Translations under genes and position numbers: made by a program
Assembly: GCA_031826515.1 (NCBI GenBank)
Contig: CP134536.1
Coordinates: 756,001 to 820,000 of the forward strand
Reading direction: 5' to 3'
DNA from: Flavobacteriaceae bacterium HL-DH10
GTDB lineage: Bacteria; Bacteroidota; Bacteroidia; Flavobacteriales; Flavobacteriaceae
DNA: 64,000 bases
The notes under the pieces: generated by a model
The model's input: only the letters and a program-made list of their open reading frames with translations
Told to the model about the DNA's origin: nothing
The model's database searches: none
Shown here: in pieces, positions 17,491-26,097 of the stretch
Layout: each line of letters starts with the position of its first letter
Position numbering within the stretch: the stretch's first letter is position 1

Positions 17491-17583
17491 AAAATTTATT
17501 AAAGTCAACTATCTACAAGACAAAACTATAGTAGTATTTAGTTGGTTTCATTTAGAACTAAAAATCAAAATTTTGCATTTAGA

Positions 17584-17605
17584 TTTCCGTTTTCACGGGA
17601 ATGAC
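17584..17605. repeat. Small dispersed hairpin repeat
   Basis: TTTCCGT-TTTC-ACGGGAATGAC forms a short hairpin and belongs to the same general class as the hairpins at 18447, 18577 and 33851. Confidence 0.5.
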
Positions 17606-17820
17606 AATATCAAAGGAAATTCCTAAGCAAAGGTCTAGTGGATTTTTTTTCGATTAAACCGCTACTAAAAATAAAAGTTTGATGATTTTTTAACAATAAA
17701 ACACCCGTTTTTATTGTAATTTTATTAGATTGAACAATGCGCGTTAAGGATTGCAGTGGCATCCTTTATGTGAAGCTATATAATTGAAATGCCCTTTAGA
17801 AACTAAAAGTTGTATATAAT

Positions 17821-17893
17821 GAGATCCCGAAACAAGTTCGAGACTGCTTCGCAGAAAGATATAACGAAAAGCCTGACCCGATAGGGAAACGCC
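17821..17893. repeat. Cluster of dispersed intergenic motifs
   Basis: It contains GAGATCCCGAAACAAGTTCG, a CTGCTTCGCAG palindrome and CCTGACCCGATAGGGAAACG. I recall such motifs as recurrent in flavobacterial intergenic DNA. The CCCGATAGGG core is itself nearly palindromic. Confidence 0.4.
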
Positions 17894-17907
17894 AAAAACA
17901 TATAACT

Positions 17908-18444
17908 ATGAGTAAATTAGTGTCTCCTTTAAATTTTAAAGCTTGGATTGAAGAAAACAGACATCTTTTAAAACCGCCTGTTGGTAATAAAGTGGTTTGG
18001 AAAGATGCCGATTTTATTGTGATGGTTGTTGGCGGCCCAAACAACAGAAAAGATTATCATTATAATGAAACTCCTGAATTTTTCTATCAGGTTGAAGGCG
18101 ATATAATTTTAAAAATCATTGATAAAGGCACACCTAAAGATGTTCATATTAAAGAAGGTGATATTTATTTATTACCACCTAAAGTACCGCATTCTCCACA
18201 ACGTGGGGCAAACACAATTGGTTTAGTCATTGAATACAAACGCCCTAAAGGCATACGAGATGCATTACTTTGGTTTTGCGAAAATTGTGCTACAAAACTT
18301 TATGAAGAAGATTTTACGTTAGAAAACATTGAAACCGATATGCCTAAAATTTTCGATAATTATTACAGTGATAAAAACAAACGCAGTTGCCCAAACTGTG
18401 GTTTGGTGATGCAGCCACCAAAGAAGGTGAAGATTGAGCAATAA
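17908..18444 (+). CDS. nbaC: 3-hydroxyanthranilate 3,4-dioxygenase
   Basis: A 178-residue cupin dioxygenase that opens 3-hydroxyanthranilate to 2-amino-3-carboxymuconate semialdehyde with Fe(II) and oxygen. The iron ligands appear in RKDYHYNETPEFFYQ (His and Glu) and LPPKVPHSPQR (His). The C-terminal CENC and CPNC pairs make the rubredoxin-like structural metal site typical of bacterial forms. It is the third enzyme of the local kynurenine pathway and is followed by the decarboxylase that uses its product. Confidence 0.95.
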   Translation: MSKLVSPLNFKAWIEENRHLLKPPVGNKVVWKDADFIVMVVGGPNNRKDYHYNETPEFFYQVEGDIILKIIDKGTPKDVHIKEGDIYLLPPKVPHSPQRGANTIGLVIEYKRPKGIRDALLWFCENCATKLYEEDFTLENIETDMPKIFDNYYSDKNKRSCPNCGLVMQPPKKVKIEQ

Positions 18445-18446
18445 AT

Positions 18447-18467
18447 TTCTGCGAAAGCAGGAATCTC
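18447..18467. repeat. Small dispersed hairpin repeat
   Basis: TTCTGC-GAAA-GCAGGAATCTCA immediately follows the dioxygenase stop. It is the 'C-TGC-GAAA-GCA-G-AATCTCA' type of flavobacterial intergenic hairpin. It has no T tract, so it is not a classical terminator. Confidence 0.5.
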
Positions 18468-18576
18468 ATAATCGATAAAGAAAAATTTAATTTAATAGCT
18501 ACAACATAACAGTTTAGATAACTATATAATTTTAACCTTTTAGATTCGTAAAATAAACGAACTCTATTTAATAAAA

Positions 18577-18594
18577 TTCCTGCTTTTTCAGGAA
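18577..18594. repeat. Hairpin repeat overlapping the decarboxylase leader
   Basis: TTCCTG (18577-18582) pairs with CAGGAA (18589-18594), and the start codon begins 5 nt later. The only purine-rich AGGAA near the start is therefore inside the stem. Confidence 0.5.
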
Positions 18595-18599
18595 ATAAG

Positions 18600-19682
18600 A
18601 TGAAACGTAAACTTCGTATTAACGGCCATTCTCACTTACTACCATATCCTGAAGAGATACCTGATTTCATGCAAGAAAAAGGCATATTTTGGGTCGATAA
18701 AGACCGAAAATTTATGCTTCAAAAAGATTGGAGCAGACCCGTTACCGATTCTAGCTTCTTTCTACATGAAAAGTTAGAATGGATGGATCGTTACAACATT
18801 GACCATGCTGTGGTTTTAAACTTATCGCAACTATACGGCAATGGGCTACGTGTTGAAGAAATGAAACAAGCCTTACGCTTTCAAAACGATTTTAATGCAC
18901 GTATGCAACATGAAAACCCTAGTAAATTTACATGTGGTTTTGTAGTGCACCCCGGTTTTGTACGTAGTGCTTGTTGGGAAATTGAACGCTGTGTTGAAAC
19001 TCATGGTATGCAGCTTTTATGCTTACCAACACATTACATGGATACCATTGGTACTTGGCGTTGTATTTTTGATGAAGAAAACGAACCTATTTTTGAATTG
19101 GCCAATAAATATAATTTAGCTGTTGAAATTCATCCATATGATGGTGAAAAATTTATAAAACTAGAAAACACATCGTGGCGTTTTCATTTAATTTGGATGC
19201 TAGCACAATGTGCGGATGCTTATCATTTTTTAACTTTAAATGGATATCAAGAAAAATATCCGAATATGCGAACGTGTTTTGCCCATGGTGGACAATTAGC
19301 TCAAATAAATTTAGGACGACGTATTCAAGGTTTTGATGGCAGACCCGATTTATTTGAAGGTAAACACCACCCAAGAAAGGCTGTTGGACACAAAAATATT
19401 TTCTTTGACACCTTAGTACATGATACGGGTGGCTTAGAATTACTTATAAAAAACCAAGGCTCTAAGCAAGTCATTATGGGGCTTGATGATCCTTATCCGC
19501 TTGGTGAAATGGAAAGCAGTAAACAATCTTCTTACCCAGGAAAAATATTAGACTTAGCTATGAAGCGTAAAATTATAAACCAAACTGAATACAATGCTAT
19601 TTGGGAGGATAATGTACTACAATGGCTTTGTGGCGATGATGAAACAGCAAAACAAAAACTAATTAATAGAATTTTATCTTAA
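18600..19682 (+). CDS. nbaD: Amidohydrolase, probable ACMS decarboxylase
   Basis: A 360-residue amidohydrolase-fold protein. The metal ligands are visible as NGHSHLLPYP near the N-terminus, VEIHPYDG, FAHGGQLAQ and GLDDPYPLGE. This pattern and the position after the 3-hydroxyanthranilate dioxygenase point to 2-amino-3-carboxymuconate-6-semialdehyde decarboxylase, which commits the pathway to degradation rather than quinolinate. It is somewhat longer than the animal enzyme. The stop codon overlaps the start of the O-methyltransferase by 1 nt, implying translational coupling. Confidence 0.88.
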   Translation: MKRKLRINGHSHLLPYPEEIPDFMQEKGIFWVDKDRKFMLQKDWSRPVTDSSFFLHEKLEWMDRYNIDHAVVLNLSQLYGNGLRVEEMKQALRFQNDFNARMQHENPSKFTCGFVVHPGFVRSACWEIERCVETHGMQLLCLPTHYMDTIGTWRCIFDEENEPIFELANKYNLAVEIHPYDGEKFIKLENTSWRFHLIWMLAQCADAYHFLTLNGYQEKYPNMRTCFAHGGQLAQINLGRRIQGFDGRPDLFEGKHHPRKAVGHKNIFFDTLVHDTGGLELLIKNQGSKQVIMGLDDPYPLGEMESSKQSSYPGKILDLAMKRKIINQTEYNAIWEDNVLQWLCGDDETAKQKLINRILS

Positions 19683-20323
19683 TGTACTTTTTACCAGAAG
19701 ACTTAGACGATTATGTAGTAGCTCATTCTGAAGCTGAACCTGAATTGTTACAACAATTGACACGTGAAACCTATCAAAAAATATTGCAACCCATTATGCT
19801 TAGCGGTCCATATCAAGGTCGTGTATTAAGTATGATTTCTAAATTAAAAAACCCTAAAACTATTTTAGAACTAGGGACTTTTACGGGTTACGCTACCCTT
19901 TGTTTAGCAGAAGGCATGCAAAAAGATGGTGAAATACACACGATTGATGTGAATGAGGAATTGGTTGATTTTCAGCGTAAATATTTTGATAAATCTGAAT
20001 ATGGTCATCAAATTCATCAGCATTTAGGCAGTGCTTTAGATGTTATTCCTAAACTTGACAAAACGTTTGATTTAGTTTTTATTGATGCGGACAAACCTAA
20101 TTATGTCAATTATTTTCATGCTATTATTGACAAACTAAATACTGGTGGTATTATTATATCTGACAATGTGTTGTGGCACGGGAAGGTTATTGAAGTTTTA
20201 GATCCCAAAGACAAATCGACTAAAGCAGTTTTAGACTACAATACACTTTTAAAAGAAGACCCTAGAATTGAAACGGTATTACTCCCAATAAGAGATGGTT
20301 TAACCGTTAGCAGAAAACGATAA
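19682..20323 (+). CDS. O-methyltransferase (CCoAOMT/COMT-like family)
   Basis: A 213-residue SAM-dependent methyltransferase of the Methyltransf_3 family. LELGTFTGYATLCLAEG is motif I, TIDVNEELV follows, and the metal/catechol-binding FIDADKPNYVNYF and SDNVLWHGKV are conserved. Family members methylate catechol-like hydroxyls in a divalent-metal-dependent way. The 1-nt overlap with the decarboxylase suggests a role connected with aromatic kynurenine intermediates, for example on 3-hydroxy compounds, but this is inference. Confidence 0.9.
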   Translation: MYFLPEDLDDYVVAHSEAEPELLQQLTRETYQKILQPIMLSGPYQGRVLSMISKLKNPKTILELGTFTGYATLCLAEGMQKDGEIHTIDVNEELVDFQRKYFDKSEYGHQIHQHLGSALDVIPKLDKTFDLVFIDADKPNYVNYFHAIIDKLNTGGIIISDNVLWHGKVIEVLDPKDKSTKAVLDYNTLLKEDPRIETVLLPIRDGLTVSRKR

Positions 20324-20342
20324 CTTTATAAAAAAACCTTAC

Positions 20343-20379
20343 TCACTTTTTACATGAGAACTCACAAAAGTGATTTTAT
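20343..20379. terminator. Terminator between the O-methyltransferase and tatA
   Basis: TCACTTTT (20343-20350) pairs with AAAAGTGA (20366-20373) and is followed by TTTTATT. It lies between convergent genes and could serve both. Confidence 0.65.
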
Positions 20380-20395
20380 TAACTTATAGTACAGT

Positions 20396-20683
20396 TTAGA
20401 ATTTTCGCTTTACTGATCCTGTAAATTCCTCAATATCGTCTTTTACCTTATCAAGTCCTTTTTTAACATCGGAAGTAATACTGGTATCTATACCATTATT
20501 TTCGGCTGTTTTAGTGATTTCGTGTTTAATATCATTAGTAGCGTCTTTAAGTGTGCGCATGCCTTTACCCAAACCACGAGCTATCTCGGGCAACTTATCA
20601 GCGCCAAAAACCATAATAACAATAAAAAGTATAAATGCTATTTCGGCACCACTAATAAACAAAAATGTAGCTTGTTGTATCAC
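20396..20683 (-). CDS. tatA: Twin-arginine translocase subunit TatA/TatE
   Basis: A 95-residue protein. One membrane helix (about 9-28, ISGAEIAFILFIVIMVFGADKLPE) is followed by the amphipathic helix IARGLGKGMRTLKDATNDI and a charged tail, the standard TatA plan for the pore of the Tat folded-protein exporter. The assigned start is GTG at 20683, only 4 nt after a TATATTTG box, so the mRNA may be leaderless. A TTG at 20662 (MFISGAEI) is the alternative. No tatC lies nearby. Confidence 0.9.
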   Translation of the reverse strand: MIQQATFLFISGAEIAFILFIVIMVFGADKLPEIARGLGKGMRTLKDATNDIKHEITKTAENNGIDTSITSDVKKGLDKVKDDIEEFTGSVKRKF

Positions 20684-20687
20684 AGTA

Positions 20688-20695
20688 CAAATATA
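20688..20695 (-). promoter_or_regulatory. -7 promoter box of tatA
   Basis: TATATTTG on the minus strand matches TAnnTTTG and ends 4 nt before the GTG start. Confidence 0.5.
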
Positions 20696-20749
20696 GTGAG
20701 TTGTTTTAAGAGAATAAAGAAATATTATTTTTCTTTAACAGTATAAAAT

Positions 20750-20780
20750 CCAAAAGCCAACTTTTTAAGTTGGCTTTTGG
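20750..20780 (-). terminator. Terminator of the M1 peptidase gene
   Basis: CCAAAAGCCAACTT (20750-20763) pairs perfectly with AAGTTGGCTTTTGG (20767-20780) around a 3-nt loop. On the minus strand it is followed by ATTTTAT. Confidence 0.85.
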
Positions 20781-20798
20781 ATTAATAAAAAAGGACTA

Positions 20799-23063
20799 TT
20801 ATACTTTTATTTTTTCTTTAAATTTATCAAAACTACTTTCCTCTACTTTTCTTGGCCATAAATTATTAGAAGTATCAACATCTGCAGTTTCTAAATCTGG
20901 ATCTATTGTAAAATTAGCAATAGCCTTTTGTGTTTTAAAAACTTTAGTAACTTCATTATCATTGTAGCGCCAAATTTGAGCTGGATACATTTTTCTTTCT
21001 TTAGTACCATCTTCATAAGTTAGCTGTAAAATTATAGGCATAACCAAACCTCCTGGTTTTTCGAAAGTAACTTCGTAAAAATAATTTGGAGCGTCTTTTA
21101 ATTCTGCTTTTTGCTTTTCTGTTAAGCTAGACATGTAATTATCTAAAACTTCAAAATCTGAAACATTCTTAGCATCTGCTGGTAAAACCCCCGATTTTTC
21201 TTCGGCATAGTAAATAAGTTTACCTTTATAATCATCAAGACTTATATTATAGCTTTTAGCGACATCTTTAGCTTGTTGAGTAGGTTTGTCTGTTAGGTAA
21301 AATGTCTTAACTCCTTTTATTCCTATATCACTCACATCTGTTGTATAAAACCAACCTCTCCAAAACCAATCTAAATCCATAGCAGAAGCATCTTCCATCG
21401 TTCTAAAGAAATCTGCAGGTGTTGGGTGTTTAAACATCCAACGTTTTGAATAGGTTCTAAAAGCATAATCGAACAACTCTGGCCCCATAATAGTATGTCT
21501 TAACATATATAATGCTGCAGCTGGTTTTGTATAAGCATTAGGAGTAAACTGATATACATAATCGCCTTGTGACATAATAGGAGAAATGTGACTTTGATCA
21601 CCACTCATATATGGTACAATATCTTTTGGCAAATTACCTGTTATGAAATTAGGATCGTAATCTAACTCTGCAAGAGTTTCAACAAATGAGTTTAAACCTT
21701 CATCCATCCATGTCCATTGTCGTTCATCACTATTAACAATCATTGGAAAGAAATTATGACCTACTTCATGTGTAATTACACCAATCATACCTCTTTTTAA
21801 ACGACTGGAATACGAACCATCTGGCTTTGGACGCCCATAATTAAAACAAATCATAGGGTATTCCATACCTTGCCATTCTGAATGAACAGACACTGCTTTA
21901 CTATATGGATAATCAAATGTAAGTTTAGAATACTCCTCTAAAGTATTGGCAACAACTCTTGTAGAGTGTTCTTCCCAAAGCGGGTTTCCTTCTTTAGGAT
22001 ATAAAGATATTGCCATTACAGTACGACCATTAATATTAACTGCCATAGCATCCCAAATATATTTTCGTGATGTTGCAAAAGCAAAATCTCTAACTCTTTT
22101 TGCTTTAAAATGCCAAGTTTTTGTTTTTGTGCTTCTTAGCTTTTCTGCAATTTCAGCCTCTTCTTGAGTGACTACAAATACAGGGTCTTTAAATGATTTT
22201 TTAGCTTCATCCAAACGCTTTTGTTGTTGTTTTGTTAAAACCTCTTTAGCATTTTGAAGCTCACCTGTTGCTTCTAAAATATGATCGTCTGGAACGGTTA
22301 TTTTTACATCAAAATCGCCAAACTCTAAAGCAAACTCACTAGTACCCCAAAATTGCATATTCTGCCAACCTTCAACATTATCATACACACAAAGCCTTGG
22401 GTAAAATTGAGCTATTGTGTAATTATTATTACCATCTGGAAAAATTTCCAATCCAGATCTACCACGATCATCTACATTTATATCATTAATATTATAATGC
22501 CATGTAACATTGAATTTAAATATTTCACCAGGAGCTAGTGGCTCTGTTAAATTTATACGCATCATGGTTTGATTTATGGTATATGATAAATCTGAACCAT
22601 CCCCGTTTTTCACACCTTCTATATTAAAACCGCCATCAAACTTTTCTTTTAAATTATTTTTAGTAAAACTCACTGGACCTTCAAATGGTGCATTAAAACT
22701 TTCTGACATAACATCGGGTGTTTTAGAATCTCTTGCACGCATATTTTGATCTAACTGCACCCATAAATATTCTAAATAATCTTTAGAATTATTATGATAC
22801 GTTATTTCCTCATGACCAAAAATTTTATTTTCATCTTCATCCAAACGAATATCCATTACATAGTCTACCTTTTGTTGTGTATAAGCATAACCAGGAGCGC
22901 CAGAAGCTGTTCTAGTCTCATTAGGAGTTGCTAAAACATCTTTCATTTGTCTAAATTTGTTCTGATCTGTATGTCCTTGAGACTTTACTTTTTCTTGATT
23001 TTGTGCAAATATGCTTGTAGAAATAAAAACCACCGTAAGAAAGCAGTACTTTAATTTTTTCAT
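20799..23063 (-). CDS. M1 family metallopeptidase, secreted
   Basis: 754 residues from the ATG at 23063; a TTG two codons earlier is less likely. A signal peptide (MKKLKYCFLTVVFISTSIFAQ) leads into the beta saddle and the gluzincin catalytic domain. Zinc ligands are in THEVGHNFFP (His 432, His 436, catalytic Glu 433), with Glu 455 in WMDEGLNS exactly 18 residues on. It should release N-terminal amino acids from peptides in the periplasm. It sits downstream of the DUF6702 and carboxypeptidase-regulatory-like genes on the same strand. Confidence 0.93.
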   Translation of the reverse strand: MKKLKYCFLTVVFISTSIFAQNQEKVKSQGHTDQNKFRQMKDVLATPNETRTASGAPGYAYTQQKVDYVMDIRLDEDENKIFGHEEITYHNNSKDYLEYLWVQLDQNMRARDSKTPDVMSESFNAPFEGPVSFTKNNLKEKFDGGFNIEGVKNGDGSDLSYTINQTMMRINLTEPLAPGEIFKFNVTWHYNINDINVDDRGRSGLEIFPDGNNNYTIAQFYPRLCVYDNVEGWQNMQFWGTSEFALEFGDFDVKITVPDDHILEATGELQNAKEVLTKQQQKRLDEAKKSFKDPVFVVTQEEAEIAEKLRSTKTKTWHFKAKRVRDFAFATSRKYIWDAMAVNINGRTVMAISLYPKEGNPLWEEHSTRVVANTLEEYSKLTFDYPYSKAVSVHSEWQGMEYPMICFNYGRPKPDGSYSSRLKRGMIGVITHEVGHNFFPMIVNSDERQWTWMDEGLNSFVETLAELDYDPNFITGNLPKDIVPYMSGDQSHISPIMSQGDYVYQFTPNAYTKPAAALYMLRHTIMGPELFDYAFRTYSKRWMFKHPTPADFFRTMEDASAMDLDWFWRGWFYTTDVSDIGIKGVKTFYLTDKPTQQAKDVAKSYNISLDDYKGKLIYYAEEKSGVLPADAKNVSDFEVLDNYMSSLTEKQKAELKDAPNYFYEVTFEKPGGLVMPIILQLTYEDGTKERKMYPAQIWRYNDNEVTKVFKTQKAIANFTIDPDLETADVDTSNNLWPRKVEESSFDKFKEKIKV

Positions 23064-23181
23064 TATCAATCTTTATTATTACTTATTAAACTTTAGCTTT
23101 TAGCCTTTAGCAAAAATGACATTACTAATCACAACTAAAAACGCGCAAAAATAATAAATATTGAAGTTATTTTACACAGTA

Positions 23182-23685
23182 TTAATCAAAATTTAACACT
23201 GCAATAGTGTCTTTAACGGTAAGAATGAAACTTTTTTGTTTGGAATTTATTTTTGTTTTAATAATATTTTGCTGTTCTTGAATTAAATCAAACAAAACTT
23301 TATTAGTAATTTCAAAAGAATTTATGCTATTTACACCTTGTATTTCTAAATAACATTTCATTATATCATAATCATACTCTTCACCAATAAAATCAAAATC
23401 GACTTTTTCTCCGTTAATTTTTATACTTATTTTTTCACGTAAATAACTTTCAATATAGGTGTCAACATTTTTAGGCTTGAGTTCTTCCCCAAAAGTGATA
23501 TTTGTATCATATCGCTGACGTAGTAAACTTTCAATATCAGAAAGAAACAGTCTTGAGGTTATTTGTAAAGATTGTGTTTCTTCAATATAATCTATTTGAG
23601 TTGTACTTATATAATAATCGTGAATGGCTTCAAAAGCAAAAAAAGATAGTGAACAAAATAATATTATAGCTTTCAAAAATTTCAT
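23182..23685 (-). CDS. DUF6702 family protein
   Basis: A 167-residue protein with an N-terminal hydrophobic signal segment (about 1-18). It then has the family pattern HDYYISTTQIDYIEETQSLQITSRLFLSDIESLLRQRYD, a beta-rich domain. Function is unknown. In Flavobacteriia this family is usually encoded beside a secreted M1 peptidase, as here, so it may be an accessory of that exported enzyme. Confidence 0.8.
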   Translation of the reverse strand: MKFLKAIILFCSLSFFAFEAIHDYYISTTQIDYIEETQSLQITSRLFLSDIESLLRQRYDTNITFGEELKPKNVDTYIESYLREKISIKINGEKVDFDFIGEEYDYDIMKCYLEIQGVNSINSFEITNKVLFDLIQEQQNIIKTKINSKQKSFILTVKDTIAVLNFD

Positions 23686-23815
23686 CTTCTAATATTTGAT
23701 ACGAATGTAATGTTTTCAAAAAGTGTTCCAAAAAACATTAATCTATAATTGAACTTAAATTTTCTAAACACCTTCTGTCTGTATTTCATTCTTAAAAAAC
23801 CAAGATTTTAAAACC

Positions 23816-24616
23816 TTACTTTGTTAACTTTAAAAATTCTATACTTTTACTATGAAGAAGTTCTAAAAACTCCATTTCATTTCCGTAATTAAGCAATGAA
23901 AAATCAAAATCGCTACTTTCTACATAAGCTATAAATTCCTCGACACGATGTTCTGGAATATCAAAATTATCAACTAAAAAATCTGAACCAAAATAATATT
24001 TAATAGCTTCTACAGGAACATCTGGAATACCCCTTTCTTTTTTATTACTAGCTTTTGACCTGAATAATGGTAATAATAGTTGATCTACCACATTTATTAT
24101 ATTAAGTCCGTTAACCATAGTAACATGCTGTGTGGGTATAGCTTTATTATCTACTTTTGTTTTATTATCATTTTCAAATTCAAATTCTTCTTTATGTTTT
24201 ATCCCATAATACAAAGCGTCTAGCTTTGGCTTAAACAATTTTGTTGCTTGCAGATCTGCTTCTAAATTACCTGATAATTTGTTTGGTAACAAAACAATTT
24301 CATCTAACCTGTTTATTTCTTCTATTAAAAAGATTTTCATTGTTTTTGAAGCAATAATATCTTTATTTACTTTGAATTTAATATTTTGAAATTGTAAAGC
24401 GCTAACCTCAATAATATCATGTAGTCTAACAGTTAATGTAAACTCCCCGTTTTCATTACTAATAGTCCCCTTATTTAGAGATGTATTAAAAATAGTTATA
24501 CCTGCCACATCATTACTTTCAACCATAATTTTACCTTTCACGTCTATGCTACTAAAAGTTTGAGAGGTCATATTTAATGCTGACAAAATCAAAAAAAGTG
24601 TAATAATTTTTTTCAT
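23816..24616 (-). CDS. Carboxypeptidase-like regulatory domain protein
   Basis: 266 residues. A signal peptide (MKKIITLFLILSALNMTSQ) is followed by a CarboxypepD_reg-like beta sandwich at about 25-110 (VKGKIMVESNDVAGITIFNTSLNKGTISNENGEFTL). The helical C-terminal part is of unknown role. Such domains usually occur at the N-terminus of TonB receptors, but here it stands alone without a barrel. It is upstream of DUF6702 and the M1 peptidase on the same strand and may belong with them. Confidence 0.8.
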   Translation of the reverse strand: MKKIITLFLILSALNMTSQTFSSIDVKGKIMVESNDVAGITIFNTSLNKGTISNENGEFTLTVRLHDIIEVSALQFQNIKFKVNKDIIASKTMKIFLIEEINRLDEIVLLPNKLSGNLEADLQATKLFKPKLDALYYGIKHKEEFEFENDNKTKVDNKAIPTQHVTMVNGLNIINVVDQLLLPLFRSKASNKKERGIPDVPVEAIKYYFGSDFLVDNFDIPEHRVEEFIAYVESSDFDFSLLNYGNEMEFLELLHSKSIEFLKLTK

Positions 24617-24689
24617 GTTATTTTTTACTCTAATTTAACACTTAAAACTTACTTTAGTATTATTATATATATAAAATTTTGTTATATAC

Positions 24690-24697
24690 TATATTTG
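24690..24697 (+). promoter_or_regulatory. -7 promoter box of pepE
   Basis: TATATTTG, 25 nt before the ATG. No clear -33 TTG is seen at the right distance. Confidence 0.45.
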
Positions 24698-24722
24698 CAA
24701 TCCTTATTCTTAAGAATTAAAT

Positions 24723-25430
24723 ATGCGACATATTATTATTGCAAGTACCTCAACAACACATGGAAGTGGTTATCTAGAATATCTTTTAAAAGATTTAGAA
24801 TTATTTTTTAAAAATACTGAAGAAATACTTTTCATACCTTATGCAAGACCTAGTGGATTATCTCATGACGATTACACACAAATAGTAAAAATCGCATTTT
24901 CAAAAATTAACAAAACAGTTAAAGGCATTCATGAATATGAAAACCCAATTGATGCCTTAAAAAAGGCTAAAGGTATTTTTGTTGGAGGTGGTAACACATT
25001 TGTACTTACCTATCAATTATACAAAAACAATCTAATTACTTCTTTACAATCTGCTGTTAATAATGGCACGCCCTACTTGGGCACAAGTGCTGGGAGTAAT
25101 ATTTGTGGTCTTACAATAAAAACCACAAACGATATGCCTATTGTATACCCACCAAGCTTTAATGCATTAGCATTAGTTCCATTTAATATTAATCCGCATT
25201 ATCTAGACCCAGATACTAATAGTAAGCACATGGGAGAGACTAGAGAAATGAGAATTAAAGAATTTCATAATTTTAATACGCAACCAGTTATTGGATTAAG
25301 AGAAGGCAGTTGGCTACATGTACAAAATGATTCTATTATTTTAAAAGGGACATTAACAGCACGAATTTTTGAGTATAATCAAATTCCTTATGAAGTTGAA
25401 CCTAGTACAGAACTAAATATATTAAAATAA
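24723..25430 (+). CDS. pepE: Dipeptidase PepE (peptidase family S51)
   Basis: A 235-residue cytosolic serine peptidase that hydrolyses Asp-X dipeptides. Family S51 landmarks are the IPYARPSG segment, the GIFVGGGNTFVL loop and the nucleophile elbow GTSAGSNI, with INPHYLDP later supplying the His. The length is typical. It is monocistronic and convergent with tRNA-Gly. Confidence 0.9.
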   Translation: MRHIIIASTSTTHGSGYLEYLLKDLELFFKNTEEILFIPYARPSGLSHDDYTQIVKIAFSKINKTVKGIHEYENPIDALKKAKGIFVGGGNTFVLTYQLYKNNLITSLQSAVNNGTPYLGTSAGSNICGLTIKTTNDMPIVYPPSFNALALVPFNINPHYLDPDTNSKHMGETREMRIKEFHNFNTQPVIGLREGSWLHVQNDSIILKGTLTARIFEYNQIPYEVEPSTELNILK

Positions 25431-25460
25431 AAAAAGCCTCATATTTCTATGAAGCCTTTA
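25431..25460 (-). terminator. Terminator of tRNA-Gly, possibly bidirectional
   Basis: Read on the minus strand, AAAGGCTTCATA-GAAA-TATGAGGCTTT with one bulge is followed by a T-rich tract. It lies immediately 3' of the tRNA and just after the pepE stop codon. Confidence 0.65.
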
Positions 25461-25462
25461 AG

Positions 25463-25535
25463 AGCGAGAGACCGGGTTCGAACCGGCGACATTCAGCTTG
25501 GAAGGCTGACGCTCTACCAACTGAGCTACTCTCGC
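25463..25535 (-). tRNA. tRNA-Gly (anticodon TCC)
   Basis: The minus strand folds as a 73-nt tRNA. The acceptor stem is GCGAGAG/CTCTCGC with discriminator T. The D arm is AGCTCAGTTGGTAGAGC, the anticodon loop CTTCCAA gives TCC, and the T arm contains GGTTCGAACCC. CCA is not encoded. Confidence 0.96.
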
Positions 25536-25582
25536 ATTAGCGGTTACAAATATATAATCTATTTATTATAATACAAGAAAAA

Positions 25583-26008
25583 TTACAAGGTTTTTATAAA
25601 ATGAAAGCCTAAAATTTTAAAGCCTTCATTAAAATAAAACTTATGTGACGGAGCGTTAGCAACATAGGTATTTAATTCGACAGATTCATAGCCTTTTTCT
25701 TTTACATAATTATAAATCCACTTAAAAAAAGCTTTCCCCAAGCCTTTTCCTCTATAAGCTTCATCTATATAAACATGATCTGGCTCAACACTTCTTCCTG
25801 AATAATGCCTAGTACAAAACCACAAGCCACAAACACCTATTAATTTATCATCATCATAAATAACGGCGCATTCATAGTTTTGATCTTTCATTTCAGAAAA
25901 ACGTTGCTCTAAAACCTCATAAGAAATTCTATTATTATTTAACTTTTCAACCAAAGGAACCACAGCGTTTATACTTTCCTTATCTATAATTTCAAACTTA
26001 AATGACAT
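25583..26008 (-). CDS. GNAT family N-acetyltransferase
   Basis: A 141-residue single-domain acetyltransferase. The acetyl-CoA-binding motif A is DHVYIDEAYRGKGLGKAFFKWIYNYVKEKG, followed by the motif B region ELNTYVANAPSHKFYFNEGF. The acceptor cannot be predicted. It is divergent from a second, unrelated GNAT gene 89 nt away. Confidence 0.88.
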   Translation of the reverse strand: MSFKFEIIDKESINAVVPLVEKLNNNRISYEVLEQRFSEMKDQNYECAVIYDDDKLIGVCGLWFCTRHYSGRSVEPDHVYIDEAYRGKGLGKAFFKWIYNYVKEKGYESVELNTYVANAPSHKFYFNEGFKILGFHFIKTL

Positions 26009-26063
26009 TATTTGTTTTTTATGTGAAGATAAATAATTTCATAATCTCTATCAAATTGAAAAA

Positions 26064-26071
26064 TAATTTTG
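26064..26071 (+). promoter_or_regulatory. -7 promoter box of the second GNAT gene
   Basis: TAATTTTG fits TAnnTTTG and lies 26 nt before the ATG at 26098. Confidence 0.4.
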
Positions 26072-26097
26072 TTTAAGTTTGAAATTATTACGTAGAA

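Larger units (their letters stand above)
17491..17907. other. Repeat-bearing gap between kmo and the dioxygenase gene
   Basis: No gene is seen. The gap carries a hairpin repeat at 17584-17605 (TTTCCGT/ACGGGAATGAC type) and a second cluster at 17821-17893 with GATCCCGAAACAAGTTCG and CCTGACCCGATAGGGAAACG. These motifs resemble dispersed repeats of Bacteroidota intergenic DNA. The cluster ends 15 nt before the dioxygenase start. Confidence 0.5.

Noticed and set aside
20343-20379. Possible riboswitch between the O-methyltransferase and tatA
   Set aside because: The hairpin is adequately explained as a terminator between convergent genes.
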